Source: Candidatus Woesearchaeota archaeon
Lineage (GTDB): Archaea > Nanoarchaeota > Nanoarchaeia > Woesearchaeales > CALCXY01
Reading direction: 5' to 3'
Assembly (NCBI GenBank): GCA_030751555.1
Contig: JASMFX010000048.1
Location: forward strand, 1-27,697
DNA length: 27,697 nucleotides
Part shown: piece by piece, positions 7,816-14,868 of the stretch
How positions within the stretch are numbered: position 1 is the first letter of the stretch
How the letters are laid out: every line of letters begins with the position of its first letter
Notes under the pieces: model-generated
What the model saw: the letters and a program-made list of their open reading frames with translations, nothing else
The model's database searches: none
What the model was told of the DNA's origin: nothing
Position numbers and translations under genes: made by a program

Positions 7816-8241
7816 CATTGCGCTCTTGGCACCATGCTTTTTCAATATATATAACGGATTATATATATCCTCCATCTTCCTCATTATATTAACTGGATAA
7901 AGCACAATTTTGCGGGTACTGCTTTATAAAGCTTTCGTAATCATTTGGTCACATATATGGCTCAATAATCTCTAGAAGGCCTATATGGCCAATATTCAGC
8001 CATTTCAGCTGTTTATCACTATAAGATGGTATTTGAAATTCTTTTTAAAGAAGATAGTTCTATTGGTCTGATTTTCGTGCTGATCATATTTTGCCATTTT
8101 TTTGTCAAGATATCCTTTTTTGGTCCATAATTGCTAAATTTGATCAATAACCTCGGAGTTGTCCATATATCTACTAAACACCTATATATAGGTATCTATG
8201 GGGATCTAAATGCTGATCAATCTTTAATTTAGAACGATGCT
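7816..8241. other. AT-rich non-coding region upstream of the S-layer gene
   Basis: I see no gene here. It holds two perfect palindromes, GCTTTATAAAGC (7921-7932) and ACCTATATATAGGT (8180-8193), a GGCC-TATAT-GGCC block (7978-7990), and several TGATCA sites (one near 8080, one near 8138, one near 8213). These may be regulator sites or extra promoters for the S-layer gene; part must also be the 3' region of the MPN-like gene. Confidence 0.4.
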
Positions 8242-8649
8242 TTACCCATGATAAACGCGACCATTTTCAGCGCTATCCACAACAAGCCCAACTGGATAAA
8301 TATCCAATTCTTTGCAAAAAGCCATCCTTGCTTGCCTATTACTGTAGCTTTCAACCCTGTTGCTTTCCACTGCTGCACCTCCATTATACTGGACAAATCC
8401 CACTATTGTTAAGCCAGAACTTCGAAGTTGACTCATAGCTCTTCCATATTCCTCTTTAGAAACCCTTGAGCTAGTGCCTCCTGAGGTTTGCTCAGGAACA
8501 TAAACTGCTACAATTTTAACCCCATTAGGACTTCGATTTCCTACTAAAATGCCTGTTCTTACGTGATTTTTTGCCCCATTAGAAAGATCTTCAGCAATCT
8601 CACTTACTGTTTTTTGGGTAATTTTCACCGAAATTCGGTCAGGTGGCAT
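8242..8649 (-). CDS. MPN/JAB-like domain protein without the JAMM zinc motif
   Basis: The product has 135 residues from the ATG at 8649. A longer frame from a TTG at 8739 exists, but a TATA box (8672-8678) lies inside it exactly 26 nt before 8649. The sequence follows the MPN/JAB outline: MPPDRISVKITQKTVSEIAE, then HVRTGILVG where family members have E-x-G-x-L-x-G, a strand VKIVAVYVPEQ, then LTIVGFVQYNGG where active enzymes have G-x-x-H-S-H-P, and finally KELDIYPVGLVVD. The HxH and the later S-x-x-D ligands are not there, so a zinc isopeptidase activity is unlikely. An inactive scaffold or ligand-binding role is inference, and the family match itself is by eye only. Confidence 0.4.
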   Translation of the reverse strand: MPPDRISVKITQKTVSEIAEDLSNGAKNHVRTGILVGNRSPNGVKIVAVYVPEQTSGGTSSRVSKEEYGRAMSQLRSSGLTIVGFVQYNGGAAVESNRVESYSNRQARMAFCKELDIYPVGLVVDSAENGRVYHG

Positions 8650-8671
8650 ATTAAACCTAATTTTAATGGAA

Positions 8672-8678
8672 TTTATAA
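8672..8678 (-). promoter_or_regulatory. TATA box of the MPN-like gene
   Basis: TTATAAA on the minus strand, centred 26 nt before the ATG at 8649. It decides that start over the upstream TTG at 8739. Confidence 0.6.
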
Positions 8679-8777
8679 GGTTTTGGCTTAAATTTTCACT
8701 TAGTGTTGTGAAATTATTCCTCTGCTCTCTATTATTCAAGGTTATTGCTTTATCTTCTGCTGTCAGTCAAAATTTAC

Positions 8778-8847
8778 CTAATTTCTCTCCCCCGTACCCT
8801 AGTAAGGGGGAGAGAAATTAGCCAGGATAAGCAGTTCAGGAGCAAAA
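8778..8847. repeat. Palindromic hairpin repeat, copy 2, with flanking block
   Basis: The arm CTAATTTCTCTCCCCC (8778-8793) pairs perfectly with 8806-8821 around G-TAC-CCTA-GTA-A. From 8806 to 8847 it aligns without gaps to 15516-15557 of copy 3, about 34 of 42 bases identical by my count, ending in the same CAGGAGCAAAA. The side hairpins present in copy 3 are not preserved here. Confidence 0.85.
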
Positions 8848-8888
8848 ATTAGGGTGTTCAGAATAATGTGAGGAGGAGGACTCAGAAC

Positions 8889-8960
8889 CCAACTTTTTGC
8901 TTCCGCAAAAAGTTGGACCAAAACAAATCTGTGGAACCAAAACCCTTGGTTTTGTTCCAC
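8889..8960. repeat. Two perfect or near-perfect hairpins downstream of tRNA-Leu
   Basis: CCAACTTTTTGC (8889-8900) pairs fully with 8905-8916 across a TTCC loop. GTGGAAC-C-AAAAC (8931-8943) pairs with 8949-8960, with one bulged C and a CCTTG loop. Both are followed or led by ACCAAAAC. They begin 26 nt past the 3' end of the tRNA (minus strand) and could be processing or termination structures, or part of the copy 2 repeat. Confidence 0.7.
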
Positions 8961-8985
8961 TGCTCAAACTGCTTATGAAATGGTA

Positions 8986-9069
8986 TGTGGGAAGGAGGAT
9001 TCGAACCCCCGTAGGCACTAAGCCAACAGGTCCTAAGCCTGTCCCGTTTGGCCACTCCGGCATCCCCAC
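8986..9069 (-). tRNA. tRNA-Leu (anticodon UAG)
   Basis: The gene is 84 nt with discriminator A. The acceptor arm GTGGGGA pairs with TTCCCAC. The anticodon arm is ACAGG-CTTAGGA-CCTGT, giving anticodon TAG, which reads CUN leucine codons. A long variable arm (type II) and the T arm GGGGG-TTCGAAT-CCTCC support leucine. CCA is not encoded and no intron is seen. TATATATAAA at 9094-9103 is the likely promoter. Confidence 0.95.
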
Positions 9070-9225
9070 GTGGGTAATTCTAAGGTTTTGGGCTATATAT
9101 AAACATTTCTAAACTTCTGGATTATAATATGCATATTCTGACCAATATTCCACTAATTAGCTTCTATTAATCTGTTTTCTCTACTTCCACAAACAATATA
9201 AACTAGTAGAATCTTCCTGAGAATC

Positions 9226-10011
9226 ATGAAGAAAAAGAAATTTCCTTCAATTGCTCTTTTTGTGGTTTTATTATTGCTCATAATACTAGTTATTTCGTTA
9301 ATTACCTATGATTCAGGACCATGCAGCAATAGGTCTCCCTATGAAAAGGAGCAATGTCTAGCTGAATACGCAATTCTCAATCACTCAGTCAATGATTGTG
9401 GGGATCTGGATAATAGAGACTTGAGAGAGTATTGCATCCAGGAGATTGGGATAAAGCTGCAAAATATCCAGATATGCAATCTTCTCGTCAATCAAACTCA
9501 AGGAGCATGCATAACAGATATTGCTCAACAAAAAGAGGATATAAGCATCTGTGAAAATGTTAAAACATATTACTGGTTTGATGTATGTCTAAAATCTCTC
9601 TCTGTTTTAACCAATAAAACAGATCGTTGCTTCGAGATAGGTGATGGAATCCTGAGGGATGAATGCATAATGGAGTTAATGCCTACGAGAAACGACTTTG
9701 AACTTTGTAAAAAGATTACTGATGCAACAAAAAGACATCGTTGCATGCGCAACATAGCTATTTTTGAGGATGATGTTGAAAGATGCAAAATAATCCAAGA
9801 TCCTTTCTACAGGGACAGCCAATGCTACAAGAAATTTGCACAAAATAGGGGAGATAAAACAATCTGTGACAGAATCTCCATTGGTGCTATCAGGGTGAGA
9901 TGCTATGAGCGAGTATTAAATATTACATTAGTAGATCCAAACACTAGGGGAATAATTAATGCTCATTTTATTGAAGAATTTGATTTGGATATTAGGCAGA
10001 CTGGAAGTTAA
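9226..10011 (+). CDS. Surface protein made of Cys-pair repeats
   Basis: The product has 261 residues. A KKKK start and a strong hydrophobic segment (IALFVVLLLLIILVISLI, about 9-26) anchor it with the rest outside. The outside part is about eight repeats of roughly 25-30 residues, each with two cysteines about 10 apart around the pattern I/L-x-x-x-x-x-R-D-x-C, for example ERCKIIQDPFYRDSQC and DRCFEIGDGILRDEC. Helical hairpins held by disulfides are likely. There are several N-glycosylation sequons (NRS, NHS, NQT, NKT, NIT). I do not know a function; similar repeats are seen in predicted surface proteins of small-genome archaea. AATATAAA at 9196-9203 is 26 nt before the ATG. It converges on eL37 with a 7-bp gap. 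Confidence 0.7.
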   Translation: MKKKKFPSIALFVVLLLLIILVISLITYDSGPCSNRSPYEKEQCLAEYAILNHSVNDCGDLDNRDLREYCIQEIGIKLQNIQICNLLVNQTQGACITDIAQQKEDISICENVKTYYWFDVCLKSLSVLTNKTDRCFEIGDGILRDECIMELMPTRNDFELCKKITDATKRHRCMRNIAIFEDDVERCKIIQDPFYRDSQCYKKFAQNRGDKTICDRISIGAIRVRCYERVLNITLVDPNTRGIINAHFIEEFDLDIRQTGS

Positions 10012-10018
10012 TTTTATT

Positions 10019-10189
10019 CTACTTCCCAGCCTTTTTCCACTTAAACTTTCGTATCTTGGCACTAGCACCATAACCGCAGCTAGCACACTTCTTCTTTCTC
10101 ATATGATATGTGGGTTTTCCGCATCTTCTACATCTGATATGTGTTTTCTTACCAGACTTTTTACCCATAGAAGCAGTTCCTTTACTCAT
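10019..10189 (-). CDS. rpl37e: 50S ribosomal protein eL37
   Basis: This 56-residue basic protein begins [20 protein letters not shown] and contains [11 protein letters not shown] and KKCASCGYG, so two C-x-x-C pairs 14 residues apart form the zinc site of eL37. It ends [13 protein letters not shown]. The protein binds 23S rRNA in the large subunit. The ATG lies 10 nt after the LSm stop on the same strand, and LSm-eL37 is a conserved archaeal gene pair. GGTATTGAAG just before the ATG may act as a weak SD. Confidence 0.95.
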   Translation of the reverse strand: MSKGTASMGKKSGKKTHIRCRRCGKPTYHMRKKKCASCGYGASAKIRKFKWKKAGK

Positions 10190-10199
10190 CTTCAATACC

Positions 10200-10424
10200 T
10201 TATGCAGGGGAAATTAGGATTATTGCATCTCCTCTTAGGAATACAACACCTAGCTTTCTTTTAACTTCTCCGTTTTCTCTCTCTTCAGCATCATTAAGAA
10301 CAACATTAATGTGAATATCAAATGCCTTTAGCTTACCTAGAAACTGTTTGCCATTCTTTAACTCTACGATAACATTCTTATCTCTTGCACTATTTAATGC
10401 ATCCAGTGGTCTTGAAGCTTCCAT
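10200..10424 (-). CDS. Sm-like archaeal protein (SmAP/LSm)
   Basis: The product has 74 residues. Sm1 motif: [31 protein letters not shown] in outline, with the NGK and D-x-H-x-N signature of the RNA-binding site. Sm2 motif: [16 protein letters not shown], with the invariant RGD. LSm proteins form hexa- or heptameric rings that bind U-rich RNA. It leads a two-gene operon with eL37. TATATAAA at 10468-10475 would start transcription near 10445, leaving a short leader with GGGGGA about 6 nt before the ATG, so this gene is probably SD-led. Confidence 0.92.
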   Translation of the reverse strand: MEASRPLDALNSARDKNVIVELKNGKQFLGKLKAFDIHINVVLNDAEERENGEVKRKLGVVFLRGDAIILISPA

Positions 10425-10536
10425 AAAAATCCCCCATATAGGTTATAAGATTAGATAACACTGCCAGTATATAAAGTTTGCTATAATTAATACATAAAAC
10501 GCAACATTTTTAAATGAACCCTTCATCCTTCCTTTC

Positions 10537-10935
10537 ATGGCAAAATCACAGCTAAGGGCACATACCAAACCAACTGGCGGAAGGCTCAAAGCATTTAGAA
10601 AGAAAAGAAAATATGAGCTAGCAGGCTTGTCAGCCCATACAAAGATTGGTCCTAAGAAAACTATCTCTCACAGGAAGCGTGGAGGAAGTACAAGAGTCAA
10701 ATTACTTGTAGTCGATACAGCAAATGTCTATGATCCTAAATCTAAAAAAGTTTCTAAAACAAAGATTAAGAGTGTTAGTGCAAACCCTGCTAATCGGCAC
10801 TTTGTCCGAAGAAATATCCTGACAAAGGGCGCTGAGATTGAAACCGAGCTCGGCATTGCAAAAGTAACCTCACGACCTGGTAAAGAAGGAGTTGTGAATG
10901 CTGTGCTTCTTGAAAAACAGAAAGCGCAATCTTAA
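10537..10935 (+). CDS. rps8e: 30S ribosomal protein eS8
   Basis: The 132-residue basic protein starts MAKSQLRAHTKPTGGRLKAF and continues KKRKYELAG, with HTKIGPKK, RKRGGSTRVKLL and NPANRHFVRRNILTKGA, then ends in a beta strand region (IAKVTSRPGKEGVVNAVLLE). This order is that of archaeal eS8, which is shorter than the eukaryotic protein. TTTTTAAAT at 10507-10515 is centred 26 nt before the ATG, so leaderless. A methyltransferase gene follows after 9 nt, probably in the same transcript. Confidence 0.95.
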   Translation: MAKSQLRAHTKPTGGRLKAFRKKRKYELAGLSAHTKIGPKKTISHRKRGGSTRVKLLVVDTANVYDPKSKKVSKTKIKSVSANPANRHFVRRNILTKGAEIETELGIAKVTSRPGKEGVVNAVLLEKQKAQS

Positions 10936-10944
10936 ATCCTATTT

Positions 10945-11502
10945 ATGAATAAGAAAATTCTCTCAGTCTTACAGTCTATCGATGAGATTTCCAAGACTCA
11001 GGGAGGCGTCTATAATATCTCTTTTCAACAAGGAACCTTTCTAGCAATGCTCATTAAAGCGATTAAAGCTAAAAATGTTCTAGAGTTGGGTGTCTCTCAC
11101 GGCTATTCCACTATTTTTCTTGCAAATGCACTAAGTGAAACCTCTGGAAAGGTAACTGCTATTGAGCATAGTAAAGAAAAAGTCATAATAGCTACAAAAA
11201 ACCTAGCTAATGCTGGCCTCCAGGATTATGTCGATATAAAGCATGGTTCCTGCCTGGGCATTATCCCTCAGCTTGATCAGGAGTTTGATCTTGTTTTTTT
11301 GGATATCCACAAAGATCAATACCTCGATGCTCTCCATCTGTTCCTTCCAATGGTAAGAAAGCAAGGCATAATCATGGCTGATAACATCCTTACTCATAAG
11401 GATGGGACAAAGCTCTATGTTAATTACGTGAGAAATAATAAAGATCTGCAAAGCCTCCTAGTGCCTATTGGCAATGGTTTTGAGATGAGTTTGAAGATTT
11501 AA
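10945..11502 (+). CDS. SAM-dependent O-methyltransferase (caffeoyl-CoA-type fold)
   Basis: The product has 185 residues. SAM-binding motif I is VLELGVSHGYSTIFLA (G-x-S-x-G-Y-S-T), the acidic end of strand 2 is VTAIEHS, and FDLVFLDIHKDQYLDAL matches the D-x-D/H-K-x-x-Y metal/substrate segment of class I O-methyltransferase family 3. GIIMADNILTH is the usual A-D-N block. Family members methylate small catechol-like molecules in a metal-dependent way; the archaeal substrate is unknown. It lies 9 nt behind eS8 without its own clear TATA box, so it is co-transcribed. No SD is evident. Confidence 0.8.
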   Translation: MNKKILSVLQSIDEISKTQGGVYNISFQQGTFLAMLIKAIKAKNVLELGVSHGYSTIFLANALSETSGKVTAIEHSKEKVIIATKNLANAGLQDYVDIKHGSCLGIIPQLDQEFDLVFLDIHKDQYLDALHLFLPMVRKQGIIMADNILTHKDGTKLYVNYVRNNKDLQSLLVPIGNGFEMSLKI

Positions 11503-11576
11503 TGTAATTTTTCTAACTTTTACACAATTTCTGCCAAAATACAGTTCACCACTTTTTAGTAAGAAAGACCGAAAGA

Positions 11577-11584
11577 TTTAAATA
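11577..11584 (+). promoter_or_regulatory. BRE and TATA box of the structured segment
   Basis: CCGAAAGA followed by TTTAAATA is a good BRE/TATA combination. It predicts a transcript from about 11606, inside the left arm of the first stem. No good TATA box lies 26 nt before the next ATG (11770), so this may be the promoter of that gene, leaving a leader of about 160 nt. Confidence 0.55.
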
Positions 11585-11586
11585 TG

Positions 11587-11743
11587 TCAAGATTTACCTC
11601 ACCTATAGGATGAGAGGAAGAGAATCTTCGTACCATTCAAAAATAGGAGGTAAATCTTGAGCATGATCAAGAACCACACACTGGTGTTTAGGAATGTAAG
11701 GCAGAGCCTTACATGTTCCCCCTCTGTGATGGGTGGTTCTTGA
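11587..11743 (+). ncRNA. Candidate structured RNA or 5' leader with alternative stems
   Basis: TCAAGATTTACCTC (11587-11600) is perfectly complementary to 11647-11660; TCAAGAACCAC (11667-11677) is perfectly complementary to 11733-11743. Inside the second, ATGTAAGGC (11694-11702) pairs with GCCTTACAT across an AGA loop; inside the first, GAAGA-GAA-TCTTC forms a small hairpin. TCTTGA (11655-11660) can instead pair with TCAAGA (11667-11672), which would break both long stems. I do not recognise an RNA family. It may be a free RNA, a regulatory leader of the 11770 gene, or a DNA cruciform. Confidence 0.5.
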
Positions 11744-11769
11744 CATCCTAAAAACTCTCGTCTATAAGA

Positions 11770-12387
11770 ATGACTAAAATAGATGTATTTACAGAAAGAG
11801 AAGATTTCGCTCAATTTGTAGCTCTGGCAACAACATATACGAAGGAGCCTACGCTTATTACATCAGTTGGCACTAATAGGGGCAGCACCACTGAATCACG
11901 AATTGAAGTAATTGTGACAGCAAATATTGGCCACCAAACAGAAGCACCCTTTGATGTTTCATATAATGAATGGTTTATTGGAGCAGAACCTGATGAGGCT
12001 GCTATTAACGTGCTCCACCCCATAAGTAAGATGTTTGGATCATACCTCTACAGCATAAAGTATCAGGCCAAGAAATTGCTTGTCACTGATAATGCAAGGG
12101 ATTGGCATACTGATGAATTTTTGCAAGCACAGCGTTTACGATCACCAGCACCTGGTAGCATGGAAAGATCAGATGCTGAAGAGCTTTGCACATTCCTGCA
12201 TATCCCTCAAAGAAATCTTGGATTTATAGGTGATGAAGAATCTGTCCCTAGCAGTTCATACTCAACATCAGATCTACAACATTTGATAACTCATAGAAAA
12301 GATCTTAAAATTCCACAAGGGGTTGCCCTCGCAGCAATTGTCTACATCCATGAAAAAAGAAATCCTCCACCAATAGATCCAGCATAA
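11770..12387 (+). CDS. Protein of unknown function
   Basis: The product has 205 residues and begins MTKIDVFTEREDFAQFVALA. I do not recognise it. There is no signal peptide or membrane helix. The N-terminal half alternates strands and helices (LITSVGTNRG, IEVIVTANIG, YNEWFIGAEPDEAA), and the C-terminal part contains LCTFLHIPQRNLGF and VALAAIVYIHEKR. The lone ATG has no SD and no TATA box at the usual spacing; the closest good promoter is at 11577, across the structured segment. This makes it a candidate for control by that segment. Codon use looks like its neighbours. Confidence 0.6.
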   Translation: MTKIDVFTEREDFAQFVALATTYTKEPTLITSVGTNRGSTTESRIEVIVTANIGHQTEAPFDVSYNEWFIGAEPDEAAINVLHPISKMFGSYLYSIKYQAKKLLVTDNARDWHTDEFLQAQRLRSPAPGSMERSDAEELCTFLHIPQRNLGFIGDEESVPSSSYSTSDLQHLITHRKDLKIPQGVALAAIVYIHEKRNPPPIDPA

Positions 12388-12459
12388 CATTCTAAATTCA
12401 ACTCAAAACATGAACAAATTAAAACATTTTAAATACTTCTTCTGAATCAAACAATAAAT

Positions 12460-14370
12460 ATGGAATATCAAGGCCTTACATTAGACAAATTTCAAGAAGA
12501 TTCTATTAAATCGATAGAAAAGGGCAACAGTGTTGTAGTTTCTGCTCCAACTGGTTCTGGAAAAACATTGATAGCTGATTATCTTATTGAACAGAAACTC
12601 AAAGCAAAAAAAAGAGTTGTCTACACTGCTCCAATTAAAGCCCTCTCCAACCAAAAATACAAGGAATTTAAAAAATTGTTTGGCCGGAGCAATATTGGGC
12701 TAATGACTGGGGATGTAGTTGAAAATCCAGGAGCACCGGTCTTAATCATGACAACAGAGATCTACAGAAACATGTGTCTTGTTGATGATGAGGCGATGCA
12801 GGATGTCTATGCAGTTGTTTTTGATGAGATCCACTACATTAATGATATTGAGAGGGGCTATGTATGGGAAGAGTCAATTATCTTTTCAAAACCAAAAGTA
12901 AGATTTCTATGCTTATCTGCCACAATACCCAACGCTGCTGAGTTTGCAGACTGGATCCAGACAATAAAAAAACATCAAGTAGACACTATTGTTCATCACA
13001 AGCGTGCAGTTCCCTTGGAGCACAAATTCTTTGACGTTGATCTTGGGATAACAACACTTCCAGAGATTCGTGATATTAAAGATATTCCTCAATACAGCCG
13101 AGTCATGCGTAAAAGAAAGGGCAAGAGACCCAGAATTCCCATGCCTGACCATACAAGGCTTATTAGGGAGTTAGGAGATAATGTACCCTGCCTCTATTTT
13201 AGTTTTTCAAGGGATGACTGTGTAAAAAAAGCGCAAGCCCTGGCAAACAAAAATCCTTATGGAACCAATCAAAAGATAACAAAATACATTCGAGAAAAGC
13301 TTAGTGATATTCCTGCTGACGTAAACAAAATAAAAGCAACAAAAATTTTGAGAGAGACTCTACCAAAACACATAGGGTTTCATCATGCGGGTTTGCTCCC
13401 AATCCTCAAAGAGTTAGTTGAGGAACTTTTTGGAAAAGGATTGATCAATGTCCTCTATGCTACAGAGACATTTGCAGTGGGAATTAACATGCCTGCAAAA
13501 ACAGTCTGCTTTGATTCGCTTAAAAAGTTTGACGGTGTCTCTCTGAGATTTCTTAACAGCAAAGAGTATTATCAAATGGCAGGAAGAGCAGGAAGAAGAG
13601 GGATTGACACAAAAGGCCTTGTTGTTACCATGATTTTTAGGCAGAGTTTCGAATATAACACCATTAAAAAAATCACTGACAAGGACATGGTTCCTATCCA
13701 ATCACAATTTAGATTAAGTGTAAACACTGTCCTTAACCTCATTAAACTCCATGAAGAGTCAGAGATTGACATCATCTTGGAACAGAGTTTCCTTGCCTAT
13801 CAACAAAAAAAGAAGAACAGGCAAACCACAATGAAGTCACGCTTTGGCAATATTAAAAAAATGCTTGAGGGTCATGGTTACGTAGAGGGCAATACCTTGA
13901 CTGATAAGGGAGATTTCGCTGCAAAAATATACAGTGATGAACTTTTAACCACAGAGATCTTTGGAAATGAAAATGCAAGCACATTCTCAGAGTATGAAAT
14001 TTTTTTAACACTTGCAGTTTTAGCATATGAACCAAGGGACAAGGACAAATTCTTTGAAAAACTTAAGAACCACACTATCATGGATTTGAAAGACAAGCTC
14101 AGAAAGATTCAAGCTACAAAAAAAGAAAAAAGGTTTAGATATCTCTTTGAGATGGCCTCAATGATAGACCCTTGTTTTAAAGGAGGGGATTTCTTTGATA
14201 TTGTAGACATAACAACCCTGCTGGAAGGAGACATCCTAAGATTATTCGGCCAGATTCTTGATAGATTAAGACAGATTAGAAGGGCTTCAATGGACGATGA
14301 TCTTGCCCAAAAACTAGATCACATTGCTGATAAAATAAGAGTTTTCTTGAGTGATGTTACGTTGTATTAA
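12460..14370 (+). CDS. Ski2/Mtr4-like superfamily 2 RNA helicase
   Basis: The product has 636 residues. Walker A is APTGSGKT (29-36), followed by motif Ia (TAPIKALSNQKY), Walker B DEIH (122-125) and motif III SAT (153-155). The second RecA domain carries GFHHAGLLP, ATETFAVGINMPAKTV and motif VI YQMAGRAGRRG (371-381). The A-P-I-K-A-L-S-N-Q-K and F-A-x-G-x-N-M-P-A blocks are typical of the Ski2/Mtr4 branch rather than Hel308. After about residue 440 a helical domain follows, shorter than in eukaryotic Mtr4 and without an arch. Eukaryotic relatives feed RNA to the exosome; an RNA-decay role here is inference. TTTAAATA at 12428-12435 is about 28 nt before the ATG. Its stop overlaps the convergent gene by 4 nt. 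Confidence 0.88.
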   Translation: MEYQGLTLDKFQEDSIKSIEKGNSVVVSAPTGSGKTLIADYLIEQKLKAKKRVVYTAPIKALSNQKYKEFKKLFGRSNIGLMTGDVVENPGAPVLIMTTEIYRNMCLVDDEAMQDVYAVVFDEIHYINDIERGYVWEESIIFSKPKVRFLCLSATIPNAAEFADWIQTIKKHQVDTIVHHKRAVPLEHKFFDVDLGITTLPEIRDIKDIPQYSRVMRKRKGKRPRIPMPDHTRLIRELGDNVPCLYFSFSRDDCVKKAQALANKNPYGTNQKITKYIREKLSDIPADVNKIKATKILRETLPKHIGFHHAGLLPILKELVEELFGKGLINVLYATETFAVGINMPAKTVCFDSLKKFDGVSLRFLNSKEYYQMAGRAGRRGIDTKGLVVTMIFRQSFEYNTIKKITDKDMVPIQSQFRLSVNTVLNLIKLHEESEIDIILEQSFLAYQQKKKNRQTTMKSRFGNIKKMLEGHGYVEGNTLTDKGDFAAKIYSDELLTTEIFGNENASTFSEYEIFLTLAVLAYEPRDKDKFFEKLKNHTIMDLKDKLRKIQATKKEKRFRYLFEMASMIDPCFKGGDFFDIVDITTLLEGDILRLFGQILDRLRQIRRASMDDDLAQKLDHIADKIRVFLSDVTLY

Positions 14371-14864
14371 GCTTTAGTTTTTCTCTTTAGATCTCTTATA
14401 ATCCCATCAAGGTCAACCTTCGGAAGAATATCCTTTGTCTCCACCTGTGCAGCCCACAGAGTATTTCTCTCAGTCGGCTCCAGAATAGCAGTTGGTAATC
14501 TAATAATAGTAATCCTCGGTACAATGTGAACCCATCGAGGATGTGCAATATCAACATATAACTCATTGTCAGGATCATGATTCCAATAATGATGTTGAGG
14601 ATTTCTTACCATGCCAGATATGGGTTTTCCATCAATATAATGGTGAGAAAATGTCAAATGGTCTCCCCCGATCTGAGCTAACCCACATACCTCATGATTT
14701 ACCCTCATCATAGCAGAACACCATCCTATCGGAAAACTCCCGTGATGTTCATTCATGTAAGCAACTGTTATCTCTAATTTTTCATAGTATGGCAGCTCCT
14801 TAGCCTCCTTCTCATCTAGGATTATCTCCCTTTGAGGGCTTATGATATTATGTTTGTAGGGCAT
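14367..14864 (-). CDS. Paralogue A: possible papain-like (Cys-His-Asp) protein
   Basis: The product has 165 residues from the ATG at 14864, 4 nt after the stop of paralogue B. This start aligns residue for residue with that of B, whereas the longer frame from 14900 would overlap B. It shares with B the blocks EKEAKELPYYEKL, a Cys followed by S/T-A (Cys49), GLAQIGGDH, HYWNHDPDNELYVD (His92, Asp105) and PRITIIRLP. The order Cys at a helix start, then H-x-W-N, then D about 13 residues later recalls transglutaminase/papain-like folds, where these three form the triad. There is no signal peptide. No function is known; the fold is inference from pattern. B and A are probably co-transcribed. Confidence 0.6.
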   Translation of the reverse strand: MPYKHNIISPQREIILDEKEAKELPYYEKLEITVAYMNEHHGSFPIGWCSAMMRVNHEVCGLAQIGGDHLTFSHHYIDGKPISGMVRNPQHHYWNHDPDNELYVDIAHPRWVHIVPRITIIRLPTAILEPTERNTLWAAQVETKDILPKVDLDGIIRDLKRKTKA

Positions 14865-14868
14865 TGTA

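Noticed and set aside
8836..9112. Open frames on both strands across tRNA-Leu
   Set aside because: They translate the tRNA and its hairpins; a functional tRNA explains the sequence.
11587..11743. Box H/ACA or C/D guide RNA
   Set aside because: An ACA follows the second stem, but no kink-turn or pseudouridylation pocket can be drawn, and there are no RUGAUGA/CUGA boxes in the right order.
11599..11814. Minus-strand 71-residue frame over the structured segment
   Set aside because: It spans both hairpins and runs into the next gene; no promoter and no protein-like pattern.
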